DNA of 64,000 bases from Inquilinus ginsengisoli_A. GTDB lineage: Bacteria; Pseudomonadota; Alphaproteobacteria; DSM-16000; Inquilinaceae. The stretch lies in assembly GCF_031453975.1 (NCBI RefSeq), contig NZ_JAVDPW010000019.1, positions 17,137 through 81,136 on the forward strand. The letters are read 5' to 3'. The notes under the pieces were generated by a model that searched no databases, was not told the DNA's origin, and saw only the letters and a program-made list of their open reading frames with translations. The position numbers and the translations under genes were made by a program. Positions 49,978 through 61,907 of this stretch are shown one piece after another. Numbering within the stretch: position 1 is the stretch's first letter; every line of letters begins with the position of its first letter.

Positions 49978-50748
49978 TCAGGCGGCGGCGCGAACGGCGC
50001 CGGTGATGAGGTCGACGAGGTCGCGGGCGGTGACGTCGGGGATGCGGACGTCGCCGGCCTTGCGGCCGTGGCGCAGCACCACGGCGCGGTCGCAGGTCTC
50101 GATCACATGCTGCATGTTGTGGCTGATCAGCAGCACGGCGACGCCCTGCGATTTCAGCGTCAGGATCAGCTCGTTGACATGCTTGGACTGCTCGACGCCC
50201 AGCGCCGCGGTCGGCTCGTCCAGGATCACGATGTGCTTGCCCCAGCCGACCGCACGGCCGATGGCGACGGCCTGGCGCTGGCCGCCGGACAGCCGCTCGA
50301 TCGGCACCCCGGCCGAGGGCACGCGGACCTTCAGCTTCTCCAGGATCCGAGTCGCCTCAGCCGCCATCGCCCGCTTGTCGAGCCAGCCGAGCGCGCGCAG
50401 CAGCGGGTTGCGGTGAAAGATCTCGCGGTGCAGGAACAGGTTCGACGCGACATCCATCTTGCCGACCAGAGCCAGGCCTTGGTGCACCGTCTCGATGCCG
50501 CAGTCGCGGGCATCCTGCGGCGTGGCGATCTGCACCTCGCGGCCGTCGACCCGGATGGTGCCCGAGGTGGCGCGGTACAGGCCGCTGATGCAGCGGGTCA
50601 GCGTGGTCTTGCCGGCGCCGTTGTCGCCGAGCAGGGCCAGCACCTCGCCGCGCCGGACCGACAGGTCGACGCCGGACAGCGCCTCGACCGGGCCGAAATG
50701 CTTGGACAGGTTCTCGACCTCGAGCACCGGAACGTCATCGGCGGTCAT
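49978..50748 (-). CDS. Ribose-type ABC transporter ATPase, single NBD
   Basis: ATPase of 256 residues: Walker A GDNGAGKT, signature LSGGQRQAVAIGR, Walker B VILDEPTAALG, His in ISHNM. Only one nucleotide-binding domain, as in FrcA-type systems, in contrast to the fused RbsA-type at 37170. ATG 50748 overlaps the permease stop by four bases. Confidence 0.9.
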   Translation of the reverse strand: MTADDVPVLEVENLSKHFGPVEALSGVDLSVRRGEVLALLGDNGAGKTTLTRCISGLYRATSGTIRVDGREVQIATPQDARDCGIETVHQGLALVGKMDVASNLFLHREIFHRNPLLRALGWLDKRAMAAEATRILEKLKVRVPSAGVPIERLSGGQRQAVAIGRAVGWGKHIVILDEPTAALGVEQSKHVNELILTLKSQGVAVLLISHNMQHVIETCDRAVVLRHGRKAGDVRIPDVTARDLVDLITGAVRAAA

Positions 50749-51701
50749 TGCCGGGTCTCCCGCAGGCTGATGGCCACGGCCAGGATCAGGATCACGCCGC
50801 GCGCGATCATCTGGTCGGACACGCTGAACCCCATCAGGATCAGCCCGTTGTTGAGCACGCCCAGCAGCCAGGATCCGACCACGGCGCCGATCACCGAGCC
50901 CTTGCCGCCGAACAGGCTGGTGCCACCGATCACCACCGCGGCGATCACCGTCAGCACATCGGTCTCGCCCAGGGTGTAGCGGGCGCCGTGCAACCGGCCG
51001 GCATACAGCATCCCGGCCAGGGCCGCGGCCATGCCGGTGACGACGAAGACGCCGATCGTCACCCGCATGGTGCTGATGCCGGCTGCGCGCGCCGCCTGGA
51101 CCTCGCCGCCGGTCGCCAGCACGCGGCGGCCATGGGCGGTGTTGTTGAGGGCGAGATGGCCGATGGCCAGCGCCGCCACCGTCCAGACGAACAGCACCGA
51201 GACCGGGCCGATGTCGCCGGAGCCGAAGACAAAGGTGTAGGGGTCGCTGGTGATCGGCACCGATTCCAGGTTGGTCAGCACCCGGGCCAGACCGGTGATG
51301 ATGCCCATGGTTCCGAGGGTGACCAGCAGCGCCGGGATGCGCAGCGCCACGGTCAGCAGGCCGTTGACCAGCCCGACCAGGGCGCCGGTCAGCAGGCCGG
51401 CCGGGATCGCCAGCGCCAGCCCGGCCTCGCGCATCACCACGGCGGTGACCAGCGCGGCCAGCGCCACGGTGGCGCCGACCGACAGGTCGATCTGCCCAGC
51501 GCACAGGGCGAAGGTCATGCCCACCGCCATGATCGTCACCGGCGTGGTCTGCCGGATGATCGTCATCATGTTCTCGGGCGTCATGAAGCCGCGGTCGGAC
51601 AGCGCGATCGCGAAGAAGCCGATGATCGCGACAAAGCCGACATAGACGACAAAGGCGCTGAGCTGCCCGCCCCGGAACAGCCTGGCGACGGCGGTGGACA
51701 T
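50745..51701 (-). CDS. Ribose-type ABC transporter permease
   Basis: RbsC/FrcC-type permease of 318 residues. Signature AGQIDLSVGATVALAALVT, LLVTLGTMGIITGL, the loop TAHGRRVLATGGEVQAARAAGI and GGTSLFGGKGSVIGAVVG. Start MSTAVARLF at 51701 is preceded by CAGGAG; the longer frame upstream is intergenic. Third gene of the minus-strand operon after two binding-protein genes. Confidence 0.9.
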   Translation of the reverse strand: MSTAVARLFRGGQLSAFVVYVGFVAIIGFFAIALSDRGFMTPENMMTIIRQTTPVTIMAVGMTFALCAGQIDLSVGATVALAALVTAVVMREAGLALAIPAGLLTGALVGLVNGLLTVALRIPALLVTLGTMGIITGLARVLTNLESVPITSDPYTFVFGSGDIGPVSVLFVWTVAALAIGHLALNNTAHGRRVLATGGEVQAARAAGISTMRVTIGVFVVTGMAAALAGMLYAGRLHGARYTLGETDVLTVIAAVVIGGTSLFGGKGSVIGAVVGSWLLGVLNNGLILMGFSVSDQMIARGVILILAVAISLRETRQ

Positions 51702-51736
51702 GGGAACTCCTGTGCTCCTGATGCGCGCGGAACGGT

Positions 51737-52837
51737 TTACTGCAGCGCCGCCTTGACGGTGTCGGGCAGCGGCTTGTGCAGCGACTGCTCCCACGCCGCG
51801 GCGAGGTTGGCCTTGGTCGCCGTGACCAGCCCGACGGTGGAGAAGGGCGGCGCCGCCTTGCCCAGCAGGCCGTAGGCCGCCAGGGTCGCCATCGCCTGCC
51901 CGACCTCGTAGGGCATGTCGGCGACGGTCCCGGCCATCGACCCGCCCTTGGCCATGTCGAGCGCGTTGTTGGCGCCGAGGTCGTGGGTCACGACCTTGAC
52001 GTCGGTGCGGCCGGCCGCCCGCAGCGCCTCGACCACGCCTTCCGCCGCCACGTCCCAGGCGACGTAGATGCCCTTGATGTCGGGGTGCTGCTGGATCATC
52101 GCCGAGGCCAGGTCGAAGGTCTGCGGCTCGGCCGTGAAGCCCTTGGCGTCGACGATGACGAGGCCGGGATAGTCCTTCTCCAGCGTCGCCCGGAAGGCGC
52201 CGTCGCGGTTGTTGGTCACGAAGAATTCGGCGTCGTGATAGATGAAGCCGACGGCGCCCTTGCCGCCCAGCGCGTCGTTCATCAGCTGGGCCGCCGCCCG
52301 GCCCATGCCGATATGGTCGCCGGTGACGATGCCGACATAATCCTTGCCGGCGACGAAGCCCTGGGCGCCGTTGTCGGCCAGCACCAGCTTGACCCCGGCG
52401 TTGTTGGCCCGGCGGAAGGCCTCGGCCCCCGCCACCGGGTCGACGATCAGGGTCAGGATCGCGCTCGGCTTCAGCGCCAGCGCGGTCTCGACGTCATTGG
52501 CCTGCTTGGCGGGATCGAACTGGGCGTCCGCCCGCGCCACCACCGAGATGCCGAGTTCCTTCAGCCGATCCTCCGCCCCGGCCGACAGGGCGGTGTACCA
52601 CTCGCCCGACCCGGCCCACAGCAGGGCCGCGCTGTAATGGCCGGCCTGGATCTTGGCGATCTCCTCCGGGGTCAGCGCGATCCGGCCCGCCGGGGTCGCC
52701 GGCTCGCCGTTCGGGCTGGTCTCGGGCTTGCCCAGGTCGAAGCTGCTGGGCGTGGAATAGAAGGGTGTCTGGGCCGTGGCCGGCCCCGCCGCGAGCGCGG
52801 CGGCGAGGACGGTGCTCGTCACGAGGGTCCGCAGCAT
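51737..52837 (-). CDS. Ribose-type ABC transporter substrate-binding protein A
   Basis: Periplasmic binding protein of 366 residues. Sec signal MLRTLVTSTVLAAALAAGPA, cleavage near ATA-QT; GGAGGGGAG precedes ATG 52837. Peripla_BP_4-type features: SAALLWAGSGEWYTALSAGA, FDPAKQANDVETALALKPS, GIYVAWDVAAEG. It is a paralogue of the next gene upstream (52855-53958): N-terminal halves differ, while the C-terminal halves share long nearly identical stretches. The pair probably feeds one permease with related ligands. Confidence 0.9.
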   Translation of the reverse strand: MLRTLVTSTVLAAALAAGPATAQTPFYSTPSSFDLGKPETSPNGEPATPAGRIALTPEEIAKIQAGHYSAALLWAGSGEWYTALSAGAEDRLKELGISVVARADAQFDPAKQANDVETALALKPSAILTLIVDPVAGAEAFRRANNAGVKLVLADNGAQGFVAGKDYVGIVTGDHIGMGRAAAQLMNDALGGKGAVGFIYHDAEFFVTNNRDGAFRATLEKDYPGLVIVDAKGFTAEPQTFDLASAMIQQHPDIKGIYVAWDVAAEGVVEALRAAGRTDVKVVTHDLGANNALDMAKGGSMAGTVADMPYEVGQAMATLAAYGLLGKAAPPFSTVGLVTATKANLAAAWEQSLHKPLPDTVKAALQ

Positions 52838-52854
52838 GATGCACTCCCCTCCGA

Positions 52855-53958
52855 TCACTTGAGCGCGCCGGCGACCGAGTCCGGCAGCGGCCGCTTCAGC
52901 GACCCCTCCCAGCCCTGTGCCAGGTTGGCCTTGGTCACGGGGACGAGGCCGACGGTGTTGAAGGCCGGCGCCGGCTTCTTCAGCAGGCCGTACCCGGCCA
53001 GCGTCGCCATGGCCGTGCCGATGTCGTAGGGCTGGTCGGCGACGGTGCCGTACATCGACCCGCCCTTGGCCATGTCGAGCGCGTTGGTGGCGCCGAGGTC
53101 GTAGGTCACCACCTTGACGTCGGTCCGCCCTGCCGCCCGCAGCGCCTCGACCACGCCTTCCGCCGCCACGTCCCAGGCGACGTAGATGCCCTTGATCTCG
53201 GGATGCTGCTGGATCATCGCCGAGGCCAGGTCGAAGGTCTGCGGCTCGGCCGTGAAGCCCTTGGCATCGACCATCACCAGACCGGGATACTTCTGCTCCA
53301 GCGTCGCCCGGAAGCCGTTGTCGCGGCCGTTGGTAATGAAGTACTTGGCGTCGTGATAGATGAAGCCGACGGCGCCCTTGCCGCCCAGCGCGTCGTTCAT
53401 CAGCGCGGCCGCGGCGACGCCCATCCCGGCGATATCGTCGGTGACGATGCCGACATAGTCGCGGCCGGCGGCAAAGCCCTGCACCGGGTTGCTCAGCAGC
53501 ACGGTGGTGACGCCCTTGGCCACTGCCGGCTTCAGCGCCGCCGCCCCCTGCACCGGGTCGAGGATCAGGGTCAGGATCACGTCGGGCTTCAGCGCCATCG
53601 CGGTCTCGATGTCGTTGGCCTGCTTCGCCGGGTCGTACTGCGCATCGGAGGTGGCGACGACCTCGATCCCGAGTTCGGCGAAGCGCGCCTTGGCGCCCGC
53701 CGTCACCGCATTCACCCAGTCGCCGCCGCCATGCCACAGCAGCGCCGCCTTGTGGCCGCCGGACTTCAGCGTGCCGATCTCGGTGTCGCTCAGGCTCAGA
53801 GCCTTGGCCGGCGACGGCGCGCTGCCGTCCGGGCCGGGCAGCGGCGCCGACAGGTCGAGCGCCAGCTTGTCCTTGTAGAACGGCTCTTCCGCCAGGCCGG
53901 CGGCGGCGGGTGCGAAGGCGGCCAGCAACAGGGCCAATGCCAGGGTCCGTTTCATCAT
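52855..53958 (-). CDS. Ribose-type ABC transporter substrate-binding protein B
   Basis: Paralogue of protein A, 367 residues. Signal MMKRTLALALLLAAFAPAAA, cleavage near GLA-EE. Shares KQANDIETAMALKPD, DALGGKGAVGFIYHDA and the C-terminal block with A, while the putative ligand-contact segments (LLWHGGGDWVNAV, LSNPVQGFA) differ. First gene of the minus-strand operon and divergent from the ROK regulator, so it carries the promoter. Either ATG of the initial MM pair may be used. Confidence 0.9.
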   Translation of the reverse strand: MMKRTLALALLLAAFAPAAAGLAEEPFYKDKLALDLSAPLPGPDGSAPSPAKALSLSDTEIGTLKSGGHKAALLWHGGGDWVNAVTAGAKARFAELGIEVVATSDAQYDPAKQANDIETAMALKPDVILTLILDPVQGAAALKPAVAKGVTTVLLSNPVQGFAAGRDYVGIVTDDIAGMGVAAAALMNDALGGKGAVGFIYHDAKYFITNGRDNGFRATLEQKYPGLVMVDAKGFTAEPQTFDLASAMIQQHPEIKGIYVAWDVAAEGVVEALRAAGRTDVKVVTYDLGATNALDMAKGGSMYGTVADQPYDIGTAMATLAGYGLLKKPAPAFNTVGLVPVTKANLAQGWEGSLKRPLPDSVAGALK

Positions 53959-54131
53959 GCTCTCCCCGTTTTCGTCCCGCTCTTGACCTCGGCGATGTCC
54001 CAGCGAGGGGCCCTCGAGTCCGATCGGGTGGCCCCAACAATGCGTGACGAAATCGGCCTCGTCAATTAGGCGATCAATTTGACTTATAAATTTTCCGTGG
54101 CTAGGCTCGGCCCACAACAAGAGGGGCGGCC
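53959..54131. promoter_or_regulatory. Divergent promoter region with AT-rich inverted repeat
   Basis: Between binding protein B and the ROK gene. The stretch 54062-54095 is strikingly AT-rich for this genome and includes AATTT-N7-AAATT (54076-54092). AT-rich inverted repeats are typical ROK/XylR-type operators, so autoregulation and control of the ABC operon are likely. Confidence 0.5.
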
Positions 54132-55370
54132 ATGCTGAAGGCGACCAATATCGAGCAGGCCAAGCTGATCAATCTCTGGGTCGTGTTCGATGCCGTCCGC
54201 CTGCATGGGCCCCTGTCGCGCGCGGACATCGCCCGGCTGACCGGGCTGTCGAAACAGACCGTCTCCAACCTTGCCGACGAGCTGTACGAGGCCGGGCTGC
54301 TGCGGCCGGAAGGCCGCAAGATCGCCGGCGTCGGCAAGCCGTCGATCCAGCTGGCGATCAACCCGGAGGGCGGCTTCACCATCGGGCTGCAGCTCGACCG
54401 CGGAAGGCTGGTCACGGTGGTCGCCGACCTCTCCGGCCAGGTCCGCGAGCGGGCGGTGCAGCCGGTGGAGATGCCGAGCCCGGAGCAGACGGTGCCGCGG
54501 CTGAAGCAGCAGGTCGACGCGATCATCGCCGAGGCCGGCATCGCCCGCGACCGGCTGCTCGGCGTCGGGCTGGTGATGCCGGGGCCGTTCCAGGTCGAGG
54601 GGCTGGGCCCCACCAGCCTGCCCGGCTGGGACGGGCTGAAGATCGCCGCCGACCTGGAGGCCGCGATCGGTCTGCCGGTGCAGCTGGAGAACGACGCCAC
54701 CGCCGCCGCCAGCGCCGAGTGGCTGTACGGCGCGGCGCGGTCGCTCTCCACCTTCGTCTACGTCTTCATCGGCATCGGCCTGGGCGCCGGGCTGATGATC
54801 GAAGGCCGCGCCTTTTCCGGCGCCGCCGGCAATGCAGGTGAGTTCGGCCACCTGATGGTGCAGCCGGGCGGACTGCGCTGCGACTGCGGCAACCGCGGCT
54901 GCCTGGAGGCCTATCTGTCGCTGAACGCCGCGTTCCAGCACCTGGCGGCGCAAGGGCTGGCGCTGCAGTCGATCGAGGCGTTCGAGCGCGAGATCGCGCC
55001 TGATGATCCCCGCCTCGACGCCTGGCTGGACGCCGCGATCGAGCCGTTCCGCATCGGCCTCAACGCCGTCGAGAACATGTTCGACCCGGAGGCGATCCTG
55101 CTGGGCGGCGACGCGCCGGACTGGCTGCTGGACCGGCTGGTGCAGCGGGTGCATCCGCTGTACCGCTCGCTCGGCACCACCCAGCACCGGCGCTGGCCGC
55201 GGCTGATGCGGGGCACGCTGGGCCGCGACGCCGCCGCCCGCGGCGCCGCCGTGCTGCCGATCTTCCGCACCCTGAACCCGAGCTATGTCCCGCTCGGCGC
55301 CGAGCGGATCAAGCCGGCCGCCCTGCGCGCCCGCATCAGCACCGCGACGGTGCAGCCGCCGCCGGCCTGA
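54132..55370 (+). CDS. ROK-family transcriptional regulator
   Basis: Regulator of 412 residues. N-terminal winged HTH (SRADIARLTGLSKQTVSNLADEL) followed by the ROK actin-like domain; the zinc motif GEFGHLMVQPGG--CDCGNRGCLE spans about 236-262, and NDATAAASAEW is the conserved ligand/phosphate region. Divergent from the two-binding-protein ABC operon, which it probably represses until its sugar or amino-sugar-like ligand binds. The C-terminal ~35 residues are an extension rich in Ala/Pro. Confidence 0.88.
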   Translation: MLKATNIEQAKLINLWVVFDAVRLHGPLSRADIARLTGLSKQTVSNLADELYEAGLLRPEGRKIAGVGKPSIQLAINPEGGFTIGLQLDRGRLVTVVADLSGQVRERAVQPVEMPSPEQTVPRLKQQVDAIIAEAGIARDRLLGVGLVMPGPFQVEGLGPTSLPGWDGLKIAADLEAAIGLPVQLENDATAAASAEWLYGAARSLSTFVYVFIGIGLGAGLMIEGRAFSGAAGNAGEFGHLMVQPGGLRCDCGNRGCLEAYLSLNAAFQHLAAQGLALQSIEAFEREIAPDDPRLDAWLDAAIEPFRIGLNAVENMFDPEAILLGGDAPDWLLDRLVQRVHPLYRSLGTTQHRRWPRLMRGTLGRDAAARGAAVLPIFRTLNPSYVPLGAERIKPAALRARISTATVQPPPA

Positions 55371-55393
55371 GCCCGGACGCCGGCTTCGCCGGA

Positions 55394-56164
55394 TCAGTAC
55401 CCGGCGGTGACGCCGAAATCGATGGGCAATGCCGCGCCCGTGATCGGCGCCGCGCCCGGCTGGCACAGGTAGTGGATGAAGCCGGCGACCTCCTCCGCCT
55501 GGATGAAGCGCGCCGATTCCCCTTGCGGGTAATGCCCGAGCAGCCGGCGCTTGTAGGCGTCGGGGTCGCCGCCGCCATAGGCGTTGGCCTGGTGCTCGAT
55601 CATCGGCGTGGCCACGTCGCCGGGGCAGACGGCGTTGACCCGGATGCCCTGCGGCGCGAGTTCCAGTGCGAGCGCCTTGCTGAGCAGCACCAGCCCGCCC
55701 TTCGAGGCGCAGTAGACCGCGGCGCCGCTGTTGCCCACCAGCCCGGCGTCGGAGGCGATGTTGACCACCGCGCCGCGCGCAGCGGCGAGATGGGGGATCG
55801 CCGCCGAGATCAGGAAGAACGCGCCCTTGAGGTTGATGTCGAGCACGCGGTCCCAATCGTCTTCGGCGACGGTCCCGGCCGGCCCCTCGAGCCAGACCCC
55901 GGCCGCATTGACCAGGACGTCGAGCCCCCCGCCCCAGGCCGCTGCAGCGGCCACGGCCTCGCGACAGGCGGCCGCGGACCGGATGTCGAGCCCGAGGGCG
56001 AGCACGTCTGCGCCCGTCGCCGCGATCCGGGCCTCGGCCTCCTGCAGCCGGGAGCCGGGCAAGTCGGCCAGGACCAGGCGGGCATCGTCGGCGGCGAAGC
56101 GCAGGGCGGTCGCCAGGCCCATGCCCCCTGCCCCGCCGGCGATCATCACGGTCCTGCGCGTCAT
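55394..56164 (-). CDS. SDR-family oxidoreductase
   Basis: Classical SDR of 256 residues with intact residues: GGAGGMGLA, Ser in VNIASDAGLVG and YCASK (Tyr and Lys present), then VCPGDVATPM. Start at 56164 (MTRRTVMIAGG) rather than 56209, where the extra residues do not fit. Convergent with the ROK regulator and monocistronic. Substrate not recognisable; could serve the upstream transporter's ligand. Confidence 0.87.
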   Translation of the reverse strand: MTRRTVMIAGGAGGMGLATALRFAADDARLVLADLPGSRLQEAEARIAATGADVLALGLDIRSAAACREAVAAAAAWGGGLDVLVNAAGVWLEGPAGTVAEDDWDRVLDINLKGAFFLISAAIPHLAAARGAVVNIASDAGLVGNSGAAVYCASKGGLVLLSKALALELAPQGIRVNAVCPGDVATPMIEHQANAYGGGDPDAYKRRLLGHYPQGESARFIQAEEVAGFIHYLCQPGAAPITGAALPIDFGVTAGY

Positions 56165-56479
56165 GGTCGAATACCCCAATGTTCCGGCTTTGCCGCTCCG
56201 GCTCGCCACACTCCCCCACGATACGTCAGCCGACCCGAAAGGGTGGATATAGGACCTTGGGTCCTGCGCGACCGGAGACGATCTCCATATCGGCGCTGCG
56301 GCATCTGAAGCGCGGCCTGCCCTTTCCGCGGCGAGGGCCCATTCTTCCGCCTAAAGGAAGAGTCCCTGCCGCATGCCAGTCATTCTGCCGATCAACGAAC
56401 GATCGTAAATGATGGGGCCGGCCCGATCCGGGCCGCCGGCGGCACCCCTGCCAGCCGGACGACATCATCGAGGCAGATC
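56165..56479. other. Intergenic region between divergent SDR genes
   Basis: About 315 bases. Short frames on both strands here lack ribosome sites and look like chance. One small inverted repeat, TCTTCC-N7-GGAAGA (56343-56361), could be an operator or hairpin; otherwise I see only presumed promoters. Confidence 0.4.
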
Positions 56480-57190
56480 ATGAGCAACCAGCAGAAAGTG
56501 GCCATCATCACCGGCGGGTCGCAGGGTATCGGCGCCGGCCTGGTCAAGGCCTACCGGGATCGCGACTTCCGGGTCGTGGCGACGTCCCGCTCGATCAAGC
56601 AGGGCAGCGACCGCGATGTTCTCGCCATCGCCGGCGACATCGGCGACCCCGCGACGGCCGACCGCGTCGTGAAGGAAGCGATTTCACACTTTGGCCGGGT
56701 CGACACGCTGGTCAACAACGCCGGCATCTTCATCGCCAAGCCCTTCACGGACTACACGGCCGAGGACTTCGCCGCGGTGATGGCGACCAACGTCGCCGGC
56801 TTCTTCCACATCACCCAGCGTGCGGCGGCGGAGATGCTGAAGCAGGGCTCGGGCCACATCGTCAGCATCACCACGAGCTTCGTCGACCACCCCCTCTCCG
56901 CCGTGCCCGCGGGGCTGGCCAACCTGACCAAGGGCGGCATCGTCTCCGCCACCAAGTCGCTGGCCATCGAGTACGCCTCGAAGGGCGTCCGGGTGAACGC
57001 GGTCTCGCCGGGCTTCATCAAGACCCCGCTGCACACCGCGGAGTCCCTGGCATTCGTCGCCGACCTCAACCCGGTCAAGCGGGTGGGTGAGATCCGCGAC
57101 GTGGTCGACGCGGTGCTCTACCTCGAATCCGCCGGCTACGCGACGGGCGCGATCCTCCATGTCGATGGCGGCCAGGCCGCCGGCCACTGA
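56480..57190 (+). CDS. SDR-family protein lacking the catalytic Tyr
   Basis: SDR fold, 236 residues. TGGSQGIGAG, NNAG, the Ser region VSITTSF and VNAVSPGFIKTP are normal, but where YxxxK is expected the protein reads AGLANLTKGG: Lys is kept and Ala replaces Tyr. Either catalysis uses another residue or the protein is non-catalytic. A tautomerase gene follows 147 bases downstream on the same strand and a LysR gene is convergent. This small set occurs in other bacteria from memory, but its role is unknown. Confidence 0.82.
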   Translation: MSNQQKVAIITGGSQGIGAGLVKAYRDRDFRVVATSRSIKQGSDRDVLAIAGDIGDPATADRVVKEAISHFGRVDTLVNNAGIFIAKPFTDYTAEDFAAVMATNVAGFFHITQRAAAEMLKQGSGHIVSITTSFVDHPLSAVPAGLANLTKGGIVSATKSLAIEYASKGVRVNAVSPGFIKTPLHTAESLAFVADLNPVKRVGEIRDVVDAVLYLESAGYATGAILHVDGGQAAGH

Positions 57191-57337
57191 TCGAGACCGC
57201 GTCCGGCGTGCAAACGTCATCACGCCGGAGCCCTCGGGCAATCGCCGGCATCGGCATCCCGATATCCGCGATACTCTCGCAGTCGTGCAACGCCGGCGCC
57301 CGATGGATCGGGACGCCGGCCACTACAGGAGGGCTTC

Positions 57338-57574
57338 ATGCCGATCGTCACCATACAGGTCACGCGCGAAGGGTCCGGCCCCGGCCGCGATTCCGTCACG
57401 GCCGAGGAGAAGGCGAAGCTGATCGCCGGCGTCAGCCAGCTGCTGCTCGACGTGCTCAACAAGCCGCTCGACGCGACCTTCGTCGTCATCGAGGAGGTCG
57501 AGCTGGAGAACTGGGGCTGGGGCGGCTTGCCGGTGCCCGAAAAGCGCAGGCGGCTGGCCGCAGGCGGCAACTGA
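57338..57574 (+). CDS. 4-oxalocrotonate tautomerase family protein
   Basis: Small enzyme of 78 residues. Met is followed by Pro (MPIVTIQVTREG), the N-terminal catalytic proline after Met removal. The rest (EEKAKLIAGVSQLLLDVLNKP, FVVIEEVELENWGWGG) matches the family, with a slightly long C-terminus. AGGAGG lies nine bases before ATG 57338. It would interconvert enol and keto forms of a small acid or ketone; partner may be the SDR upstream. Confidence 0.88.
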   Translation: MPIVTIQVTREGSGPGRDSVTAEEKAKLIAGVSQLLLDVLNKPLDATFVVIEEVELENWGWGGLPVPEKRRRLAAGGN

Positions 57575-57581
57575 ACCGGCA

Positions 57582-57611
57582 GGGAGGCCGCCATCGGTCC
57601 GGCGGCCTCCC
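57582..57611. terminator. Bidirectional terminator hairpin
   Basis: GGGAGGCCGCC and GGCGGCCTCCC form a perfect 11-bp stem with eight-base loop, eight bases after the tautomerase stop and 27 bases before the stop of the convergent LysR gene. Confidence 0.75.
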
Positions 57612-57637
57612 CTGATTCCGGGACGTCCCGACGCCCA

Positions 57638-58573
57638 TCAGTCGCGAAGGGCGTCGGCCTCGGCGGAGAGCCTGGCGAATTCCGCTCGCAGGCGCGGGGC
57701 CGCGAAATCCACGAACGCCCGCACCTTGGGCACCGACACCCGGCCATGCGGCATGACCAGGTGGACCGGCAGGGCCTGGGGTTCGGCATCGCGCAGCACG
57801 ACCTTCAGCGACCCGTCCTGCACGCGTTCGGCCACATGATAGGTGTAGAGGCGCGTCACGCCATGCCCGTCCACCGCCGAAGCGAGCGCAGCCCGGACGC
57901 TGTTGACCAGCAGCCGGGGTTTGAAGTGGATGGCCCGGGCGATCGCACTGCCCTCCGGCGGCGGGAAGACCCAGGTGTCCTGCCCGAAATGGGTGGTGGT
58001 GACGATGCGGTGCCGGGTGAGGTCCGCCGGCTCGACGATGCGGGGGTGCGATGCAAGGTACCGCGGTGACGCGACCACGACCCGCTTGACGCCGCCCCCG
58101 ACCCGCACGGCGACCATCGAGGAATCAGGGAGTTCGGCGACACGCAGGGCGATGTCGATCCCCTCCTCCACCAGATTGGCGTGGCGGTCGAGCAGCACGA
58201 GATTCACCGAGACGGCCGGATAGGCTTCGAGATAGGCGCCGACGATCGGCCGCAGGATTTCCTCGCCGCTGATCGGCGGCGCGGTCAGGGTGAGTGTCCC
58301 GCGCGGCGCGGCCCGCTCATCCGCCACGGACAGGTCGGCTTCTTCGAGATCGACCAGCACGCGCCGGCAGGCGGAAGCGTAGCGCTCGCCCGCCTCGCTG
58401 AGCCGGATCGAGCGGGTGGTGCGGTGGAGCAGCTCGGCGCCGACATGGCGCTCCAGGAAGGCGATGGCCCGGCTCACGGCAGCCGGCGACCGCCCCAGCC
58501 GGCGCCCGGCACCAGCCAGGCTGCCCTCGTCCAGGGCCGCGACGAACACCTTCATCGCTTCGATGCGATCCAA
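57638..58573 (-). CDS. LysR-family transcriptional regulator (TTG start)
   Basis: Regulator of 311 residues. The HTH is clear (AALDEGSLAGAGRRLGRSPAAVSRAIAFLERHVG) and the effector domain follows. A TTG at 58573 gives the family-typical beginning MDRIEAMKVFVAAL and has GGAAG six bases upstream; the nearest ATG (58555) would remove the first six residues. Convergent with the SDR-tautomerase pair, so these are possible targets, although no LysR box was seen in front of them. Confidence 0.85.
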   Translation of the reverse strand: MDRIEAMKVFVAALDEGSLAGAGRRLGRSPAAVSRAIAFLERHVGAELLHRTTRSIRLSEAGERYASACRRVLVDLEEADLSVADERAAPRGTLTLTAPPISGEEILRPIVGAYLEAYPAVSVNLVLLDRHANLVEEGIDIALRVAELPDSSMVAVRVGGGVKRVVVASPRYLASHPRIVEPADLTRHRIVTTTHFGQDTWVFPPPEGSAIARAIHFKPRLLVNSVRAALASAVDGHGVTRLYTYHVAERVQDGSLKVVLRDAEPQALPVHLVMPHGRVSVPKVRAFVDFAAPRLRAEFARLSAEADALRD

Positions 58574-58664
58574 TTCGGTCTTCCGCTCATGGGAACACTG
58601 GAGCGGAAGGATCGTGCATTGCGACGATCCAAGCAACAACCCTCGCCACCCCAGAACGACAGAA

Positions 58665-58686
58665 GCCCCCGTCCTGGGACGAGGGC
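58665..58686 (-). terminator. Hairpin downstream of the RND operon
   Basis: On the minus strand GCCCTCGTCC-CA-GGACGGGGGC forms a 10-bp stem with one mismatch, followed by a T-rich tail TTCTGTCGTT. It lies 37 bases after the RND stop and before the LysR gene. Confidence 0.65.
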
Positions 58687-58722
58687 CTCTATCGTTCCGG
58701 CTCCAGGGCTTTCCCAGCGGGG

Positions 58723-61893
<3,171 letters not shown>

Positions 61894-61907
61894 GGTGGCC
61901 TCCCCTC

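Noticed and set aside
56179..56468. Short frames of 77-80 codons on both strands between the two SDR genes
   Set aside because: No Shine-Dalgarno sequence, no recognisable domain and Arg/Pro-rich composition; treated as non-coding.
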